Assembly (NCBI GenBank): GCA_023245935.1
Contig: JAHFJM010000002.1
Location: 97,135 to 161,134 of the forward strand
Length of the DNA stretch: 64,000 nt
From: Candidatus Peribacteria bacterium
GTDB lineage: Bacteria > Patescibacteriota > Gracilibacteria > Peribacterales > Peribacteraceae
Direction of reading: 5' to 3'
Each line of letters begins with the position of its first letter. The stretch's first letter is position 1. Below the pieces are notes generated by a model. It searched no databases and was not told where the DNA came from. It saw only the letters and a list, made by a program, of their open reading frames with translations. Made by a program: the position numbers and the translations under genes. Positions 48,382 to 56,283 of this stretch are shown in pieces.

Positions 48382-49741
48382 TTGGATGGAACTGCACTGT
48401 GTACGGAACTTTATGGATCGAGTCACCCGTCTTCCGTCCGATCCCAACCGTGTACTGCGCTCCTCCGTCACCGGCGCTGAAGAGGTACGGCACGTTGCAC
48501 TCCGGACCCTTGAAGCCGAACTGATCGACGGCATCGGGAGTGTAGATGATGCAATTCATGGGCTCGCCCGACGTCAGCTCGATGGTTGCCGTCTGCTCCG
48601 TCGGAATCGTGAAGCTGTACCAATCGAAGAGATCGCTTGCGTCGAGGATTCCCGTGCGAGGCAAACCCGGCTTCAGTTCAATGGCACTCGAAAATCCGTC
48701 ATTGCCGTCTCCTGTCAAGAATTTGGCAGAGACGGTGTAGAGCACACCTGCAACCGTCGGTTGCAACTGCAACTGGTACTTTCCCGGCTTGAGTGTCGCC
48801 TGAATCGTACACATCGAACTCTCCTGGAAACCAAGGTAGTACTCGCTCGAGAAACCGTCATCCTTCAGGAGGTACAGACGACACGAGACGTCCGAGTGAT
48901 AGTACCCGGAGGTCGCGACCTGCAGGGACACATCTGAGTACTTCGTGATCGTGAACAGGTAGACAGCGGGCTTCTTCTCGATGAAGGTGTCACTATCGAG
49001 GAACGGTACGGAAAGATTCTTCAGAATGTCCGTTCGCACCGAAGATGCGGAAGACGATGAGGAAGCTACGGTCGATACCGAGGATGACTGCTGCGAGGAA
49101 GATTGATTCTGAGAGAGGTTCAACGCATTGTAGATGTAGGCAGCTGCCTCGCCTCGAAGTAGTTCCTTGTCAGGATAGAAACGCGAACCGGTTTGTCCCG
49201 CAATCGGCAAAAGCCCGCTGGTGTATCCGGCACTGACATAGGCGCTGTACCACGCGGATGTGGAGATATCGACGAACTTGATGAGGTTCTTGTCATCCTG
49301 CGAGATATCCGGTGCTTTGAGTCCGAAGAGCATGAAGACCATCTTCAAAGCTTCGGTTCTCGTGACCGGGCTTGCCGGACGGAATTTGTTGTCACTGTAG
49401 CCCTTCACGAAGGCGTTCTCTCTGGCAGCGGCATCGCAGACATAGCCTTCGTACCAACTGCCGACGACGACATCGTCAAAACATTTCACATTGATCGGCT
49501 TCGGCATTCTCCCGGTTGCGACGTAAAGCATCTTCAGGAATTCCGCACGGTTCACCGAGCGCTCCGGGTAGAACTTTCCATCGGGATTGCCTTTCAGGAT
49601 TCCCGCCCTCGCGAGCGATTCGATCTCACCTTTGAAGACGTGCGTGTCGCTGATATCGGAGAAGAGTCCTGCACCGAGAGCAGACATCGGTTCCAGAAGA
49701 ACCAGTGAAACAAGAAGGGTCGCGAGACGAAGTTGCTTCAT
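48377..49741 (-). CDS. SLH-domain surface protein with a PPC-like C-terminal domain
   Basis: 454 residues from ATG 49741. Signal (LATLLVSLVLLEPMSALGA). Three SLH repeats: GNPDGKFYPERSVNRAEFLKML, GYSDNKFRPASPVTRTEALKMV, and a third with SRFYPDKELLRGEAAAYIY. A Ser-rich linker (SSSQQSSSVSTVASSSSS) is followed by a ~220-residue beta domain with DWYSFTIPTEQTATIEL and PYTVQFHP, resembling bacterial pre-peptidase C-terminal domains. Its stop codon is within a MITE-like repeat. It interrupts the riboflavin genes. Confidence 0.88.
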   Translation of the reverse strand: MKQLRLATLLVSLVLLEPMSALGAGLFSDISDTHVFKGEIESLARAGILKGNPDGKFYPERSVNRAEFLKMLYVATGRMPKPINVKCFDDVVVGSWYEGYVCDAAARENAFVKGYSDNKFRPASPVTRTEALKMVFMLFGLKAPDISQDDKNLIKFVDISTSAWYSAYVSAGYTSGLLPIAGQTGSRFYPDKELLRGEAAAYIYNALNLSQNQSSSQQSSSVSTVASSSSSASSVRTDILKNLSVPFLDSDTFIEKKPAVYLFTITKYSDVSLQVATSGYYHSDVSCRLYLLKDDGFSSEYYLGFQESSMCTIQATLKPGKYQLQLQPTVAGVLYTVSAKFLTGDGNDGFSSAIELKPGLPRTGILDASDLFDWYSFTIPTEQTATIELTSGEPMNCIIYTPDAVDQFGFKGPECNVPYLFSAGDGGAQYTVGIGRKTGDSIHKVPYTVQFHPK

Positions 49742-49804
49742 GGGTGAGCGGAAAAGGTAGAGATCGCGAGCGTACCCTTGAACACATCTGTTATACAAGA
49801 TTTC

Positions 49805-50278
49805 TCAACTCATTTTGGAAACATTCGCAAGCTGAGTCAGCAGAGTCTTCGCAGCAAGAGAACCCTTCGCATCCGTTCCAACAGCTCTTGATCGTGCGTC
49901 GTCGAGCGCATCCACAAAGAGCACTTCGAAGATAATCGGCTTCCCGAGTGCAAGCTGCACCTGCATGCATCCTGCGGCAGACTGCTCTGCGATGAGCCGC
50001 GCGTGATGTGTTGCTCCCTGCACGATAATGCCGAGTGCAATGGCACCGTCAGCACCTTGTTCCAATGCCTTCTGACAGAGCAGCGGAAGTTCGAACGAAC
50101 CCGGTGCATCGATGAGCTGAATATTCTTTTCCGGAATGCCGGCAGCAATCAATGTTTTCCGGGCATCCGTTGCCATCGCCGACGTGAGATCCGAATACCA
50201 CACGGATCGAACCAGTGCGATCTTCCACTGCGGATTGATCTGAGTCTTGCCGAAATCGGGAACGTCACTTTTTGTCAT
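49805..50278 (-). CDS. ribH: Lumazine synthase
   Basis: 157 residues. 6,7-dimethyl-8-ribityllumazine synthase, the penultimate riboflavin step. Typical blocks: VRSVWYSDLTSAMATDA, DAPGSFELP (substrate-binding loop), ALGIIVQGATHHARLI (GxxxxGxTxHxE-like; Ala replaces the usual Phe/Tyr before the His pair) and GKPIIFEVLFVD. The start overlaps the ribE stop by 14 nt. Confidence 0.95.
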   Translation of the reverse strand: MTKSDVPDFGKTQINPQWKIALVRSVWYSDLTSAMATDARKTLIAAGIPEKNIQLIDAPGSFELPLLCQKALEQGADGAIALGIIVQGATHHARLIAEQSAAGCMQVQLALGKPIIFEVLFVDALDDARSRAVGTDAKGSLAAKTLLTQLANVSKMS

Positions 50279-50843
50279 GAGCTGTGAGTATATATTTTCC
50301 GAGAATATCCGTCTCGATATTCACCGCATCCCCAGTACTAAGCAAACCAAGTGTCGTGCAGCTGAGCGTGTGAGGAATGAGTGCGACGGAGAGTTGAGCG
50401 CCCGAGAGTCCGGCAACGGTCAATGCAACGCCGTCGATTGCGATCGAACCGTGGAGAACGATGTATTTCTGGAGATGTGTTGGGATCTGTACGAGCAGGA
50501 TCGTGCCCCCGACCCCCTTCCGTAACTCTCCTACCCTCCCCACTCCTTCGCAGTGCCCGAGCACCATATGCCCCTCAAATCTGCCATTCGCCTTCATCGC
50601 ACGCTCAAGATTGACCGGATCGCCGACGAGAAGCTCACCGAGCTTGGTCTTCTCGAACGTCGTCTCGACGACATCGAACGACATGGACATCTGGTCGAAT
50701 GAAACAATCGAAAGACACACGCCGGATACGGCAATGCTGGAACCGATGTTGATATCATCAAAACTCTTCGGTCGCTCAAGCGTGAGCGCGTTTGTGCTCA
50801 TCTTGAGAACTTTCGCCGTTGCTTCGATGATTCCGGTGAACAT
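50265..50843 (-). CDS. ribE: Riboflavin synthase alpha chain
   Basis: 192 residues, two tandem lumazine-binding domains: MFTGIIEATAKV with AVSGVCLSIV, and GHMVLGHCEGVG with SIAIDGVALTVAG. It dismutates lumazine to riboflavin. It is the first gene of a ribE-ribH pair. Confidence 0.95.
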   Translation of the reverse strand: MFTGIIEATAKVLKMSTNALTLERPKSFDDINIGSSIAVSGVCLSIVSFDQMSMSFDVVETTFEKTKLGELLVGDPVNLERAMKANGRFEGHMVLGHCEGVGRVGELRKGVGGTILLVQIPTHLQKYIVLHGSIAIDGVALTVAGLSGAQLSVALIPHTLSCTTLGLLSTGDAVNIETDILGKYILTAHDKK

Positions 50844-50888
50844 GGGGGAGGAATCTTAGCATGAACATATTCGGAAAGATTCATACCA

Positions 50889-51521
50889 TCAACATTCTTG
50901 CCATTTTGGTCCGTAACGATTACATATGCCAAATTCAGAGTTCGGTGGATTAAAGCTGCAAGATGCTGTTGTATATTCTTGCCACTTGCGACACTTACCA
51001 TAATGGCACCCTTGGACACATCCACCATTATACTTTTTTTTGCAATTGGTTTCTTGGTTGCACTTAGTCGGAGATGGTGGTGGAGGCGGGGTAGTGCCAG
51101 ATGCAGGTGTCAATGAAGGTGGTTTATTCTTACACTGTCCCATCTTCGGTCCGGTCTGATCGCAAAAACCGGAACAACATGGAAATGGCATACCGACACC
51201 GCAAATGGTGCCATTTATTACGCAAATATCCGCATGCACACATGTGTTATTACAAGTAGCATCAGAAGACGGAGCGCCATCAGTCAATCCTTGGTCTGTG
51301 CACTGTGTTCCCAAATTATTTGTCGCCGTACACACCGGATGATCCATGATGGAGTCCCTGCAACATATATATGGAGATGGAGGTGGACGCGTACCCCCTC
51401 CCTTCAAAACCACTCCCCTCACATCCCCTCCGGAAATTCCGAGGCGCTCCGTTAAGACCATGCCGGCAATACCGACCATGGCAACTCCTGCAAGGATAAG
51501 AATGGTGACGGACTTCGGCAT
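50889..51521 (-). CDS. Secreted Cys-rich protein
   Basis: 210 residues from ATG 51521. N-terminal hydrophobic segment (VTILILAGVAMVGIAGMVL), a Pro-rich stretch, then a domain with over 20 cysteines (ICCRDS, CTATNN, GTQCTDQG, CNNTCVHADIC, FPCCSGFCDQ), a Pro-rich linker (TTPPPPPSP) and a second Cys-rich region. Likely several small disulfide-bonded knots exposed outside. No family was recognised. Confidence 0.7.
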   Translation of the reverse strand: MPKSVTILILAGVAMVGIAGMVLTERLGISGGDVRGVVLKGGGTRPPPSPYICCRDSIMDHPVCTATNNLGTQCTDQGLTDGAPSSDATCNNTCVHADICVINGTICGVGMPFPCCSGFCDQTGPKMGQCKNKPPSLTPASGTTPPPPPSPTKCNQETNCKKKYNGGCVQGCHYGKCRKWQEYTTASCSFNPPNSEFGICNRYGPKWQEC

Positions 51522-51620
51522 ACTGTTTGGAGGGAACGTATTGCTGCAAATTCTCTGCCGGTTGTTTTTGGAAAGCAAGTGCGAAGTAGGGGCGCATCGC
51601 GATACGCCCCTACGAAAACT

Positions 51621-52781
51621 TCACAGCACTTTGATTATCTTCCCACACAGCTCCCCTATTCTCCTTTCAGGAATTCCCGCTATATTGATGCGTCCGTCGA
51701 GCGGAAGAAAAACCTGCTCTTCCACTTTTAAACGAACCACTTGATCCTGCGTGAGCGGCAACATCGCAAACATGCCGTAGCCCAAAAGCGATGCATGAAA
51801 TGTTTCAGGCAGATTTGAAACGAGCAACGAACGTTTTCGCTGCATCAGAGCACGCGCGGCGCGGAGATCCTCCCGCCACTGCGCGCTGAATTTCTGCTGC
51901 GTCCGTGCAACGATCGCCTGTCCGAAGGTCGGTGCCGCAGAATGCATGGTGCGTGTGATCGACGAGTAGTTGCCCTCGATGATTTCTTTCTCCTTTGCAG
52001 AGGAAGCAAACGCGCAGGCAAGACCAGTCCGTAGACCGTAGATACTGTGATTTTTCGAAGCAGACCAGGTTACAAGCGTCGTGATCCCAGCATCGACGAA
52101 GTGCTGTACGGGTTTAGTATCCGCCTCGGGTTCTTCTTTGAATCCCTGATACGCGATATCGAGAAGCGCAATGCAGGGAACGTTCTGCAGTGCCTGGATG
52201 AGCTCATGCCAATCGTTCTCCGTGAGATCGAGTCCCGTTGGATTATGACATCCAACCTGGAGCAGCAGCCCGAACGGCTCCGTCATTTTTTTCACAGCGG
52301 AGAGAATTCCGTCGATTGATGCTTTCCCGTCCTGCAGATACGGAACTTCGAGGACCGCAAGCCCCGCAGCTTTTGCCGGGGGATGGTGATTCGCCCACGC
52401 GGGAACAGGGAGAATGATTGTACGAGAAGTTTTTTCAAGCATCATGTGCATCAGTCGCAAATTAATTGCGAGCGCTCCCGTACCACCGGTCGATGCAATG
52501 GACGCAATTTGCGCACCCCGATTTGTAGTCAGCAACGCAGAAACACTCTCACGAAATTCAGGAAGCCCGTTCAGTGGCGGATAGGAAAAGTTGAAGGTCT
52601 GAAGGTTTTGCTGTAACTCTGCGATTGACATCTTCACACTCGGTAACACGAGAGGCCTTCCCTCTTCATCCATGTAGATGCCGAGTGTTCCATCAATCGC
52701 CTGCGGTCCCGCCGCTCTCGCTTCCGCCGCAATCGCAAACAGCGGATCTGGGATGGGAACGGGAAGAGAAGAGAATTTCAT
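51621..52781 (-). CDS. Class I aromatic/aspartate aminotransferase (AspC/TyrB family)
   Basis: 386 residues from ATG 52781; a TATTCT box on the minus strand (52788-52793) ends 6 nt upstream. Family blocks: PDPLFAIAAEARA and GTLGIYMDEEGRP, VPAWANHH, CHNPTGLDLTENDW, LLDIAYQGF and SASKNHSIYGLRTG (PLP-Lys). At the end of an aromatic operon it probably transaminates phenylpyruvate to phenylalanine or 4-hydroxyphenylpyruvate to tyrosine, by context. Its own leaderless promoter suggests it can also be expressed alone. Confidence 0.9.
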   Translation of the reverse strand: MKFSSLPVPIPDPLFAIAAEARAAGPQAIDGTLGIYMDEEGRPLVLPSVKMSIAELQQNLQTFNFSYPPLNGLPEFRESVSALLTTNRGAQIASIASTGGTGALAINLRLMHMMLEKTSRTIILPVPAWANHHPPAKAAGLAVLEVPYLQDGKASIDGILSAVKKMTEPFGLLLQVGCHNPTGLDLTENDWHELIQALQNVPCIALLDIAYQGFKEEPEADTKPVQHFVDAGITTLVTWSASKNHSIYGLRTGLACAFASSAKEKEIIEGNYSSITRTMHSAAPTFGQAIVARTQQKFSAQWREDLRAARALMQRKRSLLVSNLPETFHASLLGYGMFAMLPLTQDQVVRLKVEEQVFLPLDGRINIAGIPERRIGELCGKIIKVL

Positions 52782-52815
52782 GAGAAGAGAATACAGGATT
52801 GAAGAAAGGCATCGG

Positions 52816-53604
52816 TCACCATTGACCGAGAACAGTGACTTCTGCGTGCTCTGAAAGTTCTTCCAGAACTTTCTTCGTTCGCTCCTGATCCGGACTCCCG
52901 AGAAAATCAAGATAGAACACATAGTGCCCGAAACGCTGACCGCTCGGACGACTCTCGATACGCGTGAGACTGATGTCGTACACTTTGAACGGTGTGAGGA
53001 GCGCATGCAGAAGCCCGGGTCTGTCGCCGGTAGGGTTGAGAACAATTGTCATATGCATTCGTTTCTCGTTCGCATAGAGATCGGTGACTGAGACAACGGC
53101 GAAGCGCGTTGTGTTGCCGTCTCCCTCGATGTCTTCGCTCTGAACCGTGAGACCGTTACTTCTGAGAACGTTTGCCGATGCGATCGCACCGATCGTCGGA
53201 TCATTGGAAGCGAGCAGTGCAGCGGCAGCCGTGCTCGTTGCCGGAAGATGTTCCGCGTCGGGATAGTGAGCTTTCAGCCATTTTCGGCACTGCCGGAGCG
53301 CTTGCGTGTGACTGGAAACTTTTCGAACGTTCTTCGGATCGAGCGCGCCAAATGCATGCTTGATCGCGAGGTCTTCGGTACGGACGATCCGCACCTTCGA
53401 TTCGTACAGCAGATCGAGAATTTCATCGATGGAGCCGTGCAGACTGTTCTCGATCGGAACGACACCAACATCCTTTGGATGCTTCTCAAGTGCATCGAAC
53501 AGAGCATCGAAGTTCGGTGCGAACACGATCTGCTCACCGGGAAAAATCTTCTCCGCCGCTTCATGGGAGAATGTTCCTGCCGGACCGAGCGTGTGAACCT
53601 TCAT
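52816..53604 (-). CDS. pheA: Prephenate dehydratase with ACT domain
   Basis: 262 residues from ATG 53604, overlapping the chorismate mutase stop (ATGA). Prephenate dehydratase: TLGPAGTFSHEAAE, VPIENSLHGSIDE, SHTQALRQCRKWL, GDGNTTRFAVVS (catalytic Thr). ACT domain: LNPTGDRPGLLHALLTPF, ESRPSG. It makes phenylpyruvate. The ACT domain predicts feedback by phenylalanine, as in other PheA proteins. Confidence 0.95.
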   Translation of the reverse strand: MKVHTLGPAGTFSHEAAEKIFPGEQIVFAPNFDALFDALEKHPKDVGVVPIENSLHGSIDEILDLLYESKVRIVRTEDLAIKHAFGALDPKNVRKVSSHTQALRQCRKWLKAHYPDAEHLPATSTAAAALLASNDPTIGAIASANVLRSNGLTVQSEDIEGDGNTTRFAVVSVTDLYANEKRMHMTIVLNPTGDRPGLLHALLTPFKVYDISLTRIESRPSGQRFGHYVFYLDFLGSPDQERTKKVLEELSEHAEVTVLGQW

Positions 53605-53885
53605 GCGTCCGTGGAGTGTTGGATTTTCTTCGATTCGACGAGAATACAATCGAGGATCAGCAATGCGAGTTCGACCGGAATGCCAAGGTCAGTCGCCTGC
53701 TTCCTCCAGAGATCTTTCAGCACTTTCTCTCGCTCAGGATCTTCAATCTCGATGCCCGCAACATCCTTCACTGTTTTAAGGTGCCTGACAGCGCGGAAAC
53801 GAGCGGCGAGCGCTCGGAGGAAAATCGTATCGGCTTCGTCGATGGCGCGCCGTACTTCACTCAGGATGGTGAGGGGATTCGTCAT
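53601..53885 (-). CDS. Chorismate mutase (AroQ fold)
   Basis: 94 residues from ATG 53885. AroQ pattern: LSEVRRAIDEADTIFLRALAARFRAVRHL (R..ID..D..L..L..R), then KTVKDVAG, EREKVLKDLW and a C-terminal helix. It forms a free enzyme coupled to prephenate dehydratase by a 4-nt overlap, rather than the fused P-protein of enteric bacteria. Confidence 0.9.
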   Translation of the reverse strand: MTNPLTILSEVRRAIDEADTIFLRALAARFRAVRHLKTVKDVAGIEIEDPEREKVLKDLWRKQATDLGIPVELALLILDCILVESKKIQHSTDA

Positions 53886-53890
53886 AGAAA

Positions 53891-54880
53891 TTATTGGTAC
53901 ATTTTCTGCATCAAATAGCAGTCGGCAAGTACAAGAGCGACCATCGCTTCCGCAACGGGAATCACACGCGGAACAATGCACGGATCGTGCCTCCCCTCCT
54001 TCGCAACCTGTCCGATGGAACTGGCGGGCTTGATGCTGAGAGTGAGGAGGAGCGGTTCTCCCGTGGAAATTCCCCCCAGCATGCCGCCAAAGTTTTTTGG
54101 ATCCGCAGTGTAGTCTTTCCCCTGCATCTCCGCTGTCTTGAACCCTGCACCGTAACTGAATCCCGTGACGGCACCAATCGTCATGATGGCTTCTGCAAGC
54201 CTCGACTTCAGCTTCCGGAAGACAGGATCACCTAGATTCTTCGGAGGATTCTCGACGCGGATCTCGATGAGCCCACCTGTGGAATTCGCATGCGCTTTCA
54301 AGTCGAGAATGTACGCTTCCATCTTCTTCGCAACTGCTGCGTCAGCACACCGTACCGGATTCTTCTCAATGACCTTCGGATCGAACTTCACCGCCTCGAA
54401 CGGACCGATCTTCGTACTGTGACCGATAATCTTCACGCCTTTCGGAAGAATTTTTCGCGCAACAACTCCGGCGATCACGCGCGCAACGGTCTCGCGACCC
54501 GACTGCCGCCCTCCCCCTCGGTGATCCCGATGACCGTACTTTTCCGCAAAGACCTGATCGGCATGACCGATGCGGAACACGCTACGAAGTTTCTCGTAAT
54601 CCTCCGGTCGCTGATTTTCATTCGCAACAATCACCGTAATCGGCATGCCTGTTGTTTTTCCCTCGAAAATTCCCGAGAGAAGCACCGGAGCATCCTCTTC
54701 TTTGCGAGCCGTCGTCACCGCACTCTGCCCCGGTCTCCTGCGAGCAAGCTCAGGAAGAAAATCCGCTTCAGCAAGCGCAATGCCGGCAGGACAGCCGTCA
54801 ATGACGACACCGAGTGCTGCGCCATGCGACTCACCGAAGGTGGTGATCGTGAGGAGATGTCCGAAGGAGTTACTGGCCAT
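53891..54880 (-). CDS. aroC: Chorismate synthase
   Basis: 329 residues. Flavin-dependent conversion of EPSP to chorismate. Signatures: GESHGAALGVVIDGCPAG, FEGKTTGMPI, RPGQSAVTTAR, and the RDHRGGGRQSGRETVARV block. Also GGMLGGISTGEP and MVALVLADC. It is ~30 residues shorter than E. coli AroC. Five nt separate it from the next gene. Confidence 0.96.
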   Translation of the reverse strand: MASNSFGHLLTITTFGESHGAALGVVIDGCPAGIALAEADFLPELARRRPGQSAVTTARKEEDAPVLLSGIFEGKTTGMPITVIVANENQRPEDYEKLRSVFRIGHADQVFAEKYGHRDHRGGGRQSGRETVARVIAGVVARKILPKGVKIIGHSTKIGPFEAVKFDPKVIEKNPVRCADAAVAKKMEAYILDLKAHANSTGGLIEIRVENPPKNLGDPVFRKLKSRLAEAIMTIGAVTGFSYGAGFKTAEMQGKDYTADPKNFGGMLGGISTGEPLLLTLSIKPASSIGQVAKEGRHDPCIVPRVIPVAEAMVALVLADCYLMQKMYQ

Positions 54881-54901
54881 AGCGAGTGGTTAGTGATGAG
54901 T

Positions 54902-56281
54902 GATTAGAATTGATCGAAGATACTCTGCATCATCAGAAAAGATTTTCTTCCCTGTGAAATACTCAAATTGTTTGAGCGCCTGTGAAATGAGCATCGGAAT
55001 ACCATCACGTACACGATACCCCTGTTTAGCCGCATCACGCATGAAAGAAGTGATTTTGTTGTAACGCAGATCGATGGCGAGTGAGCTTTGAGACTTGAGC
55101 TTTGAGCTTTGAGCTTTAGGAATCGGAAGAGAAATATCCTCGCTTATTGCACAGAGAACAGCATCCGCTCCGAAAGCAGGTGCCGATCGCATTGGTTCAA
55201 TGGCAACGTGAAATTTTTGAAGCGCTGCTTCTGCTTTTTTTGTATCGCGAGCGAAAACTGTGATATGCGTTTTCGGATTCAAATGTCGAATTGCCAAAAT
55301 GGCTGACGGTACGGCTCCGCCGGCACCGAGAATAGCAATCGACTTCGCTTTCTTCAGTTCCGGATAACCGGACTCGATACCGGAGACATCGGTATTGAAC
55401 GCGTGGAAGCCGGTTCCCGACTTCACCAGCGTATTGGCAACACCAAGACTATTCACGATTGCATCGTGTTTTTTTGCGAGTCGAAAGGCTTCCTGTTTAA
55501 ACGGTGCAGTGACGGAAAAACCAACAACGCCGATCTTCGCAAGAATCTTGATCGCTGCTTTGAAGTTTTCCGTCGGAAAACACGAGTACAGCGCATCGAT
55601 CTTGTGTCTCTGGAACAGCGCATTGTGAATCAGTGGACTCAGTGAAGAAGCAATTTGTTTCCCGCCGATAATGCCAAACAGCTTTGGCTTCTTCCTGCCT
55701 TTCGTCAGATGATAGAACGACAATGGGAGCTGCCCGGGTGCTGCAGGCTCCGTTCCGTCAAGAAATGTATACGTGAATGTGTTTCTGATGAGTGAAGTGA
55801 TACGGAGAATGTGTGACCTCTCGCCCATGCCAAGCACCGTGGATTGTATACTTTTTTTATTCAATAAATCCTGCAAATTCAAAAGCGCCACAACATCGTT
55901 ATAGTTGCCGGTGACAGTGGCAAATTTGACCATCCATGGTTTTAGTGAATACATATTTTGTACAGTTTTCTTCAATTCTTTCAGGGCTGGAGTCTTTTCA
56001 TAATGATGGATACTGAGAATGATCTTCACGCTCCTTGAGATTTTCGATAGTGAAAGCTGCTCTTCTTGATCCAGATCGAGATAAGTAACTTTGAATCGCT
56101 CAATAAAACGCATCCCCTGACCGCGAGGGGTAATCAGGAGAGGGAGGGGTGAAACGAATCCTGCGACATTCGGCGTGAGATCGCCTCGAATCTCAAGAAT
56201 ATCAGCTCCTGCCTTCTTTGCATTGATCGCAAAACGCTGAGGATTCTTTGCAGCCGACAGTGGAAGTGTGACAACCAACAT
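54902..56281 (-). CDS. aroDE: Bifunctional AroD-AroE (dehydroquinate dehydratase / shikimate dehydrogenase)
   Basis: About 459-463 residues (stop near 54890-54904). Type I dehydroquinase (1-~205): ILEIRGDLTP, IILSIHHYEKTP (catalytic His), MVKFATVTGNYND (Schiff-base Lys), GTEPAAPGQLP. Shikimate dehydrogenase (~206 on): SSLSPLIHNALF, VTAPFKQEAF (catalytic Lys), NTDVSG, ILGAGGAVPSAILAI. The fusion catalyses consecutive steps, as in plants and chlamydiae. Between ISLPIPK and LAIDL the linker is coded by five 7-bp tandem repeats. The frame as listed ends at 54890. Confidence 0.93.
55083..55117. repeat. Tandem 7-bp repeat inside aroDE
   Basis: Five units of GAGCTTT (second unit GAGACTT) back to back. 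Coded on the minus strand as KAQSSKLKSQSS. Seven is not a multiple of three, so unit gain or loss would shift the frame. Confidence 0.75.
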
Positions 56282-56283
56282 GG

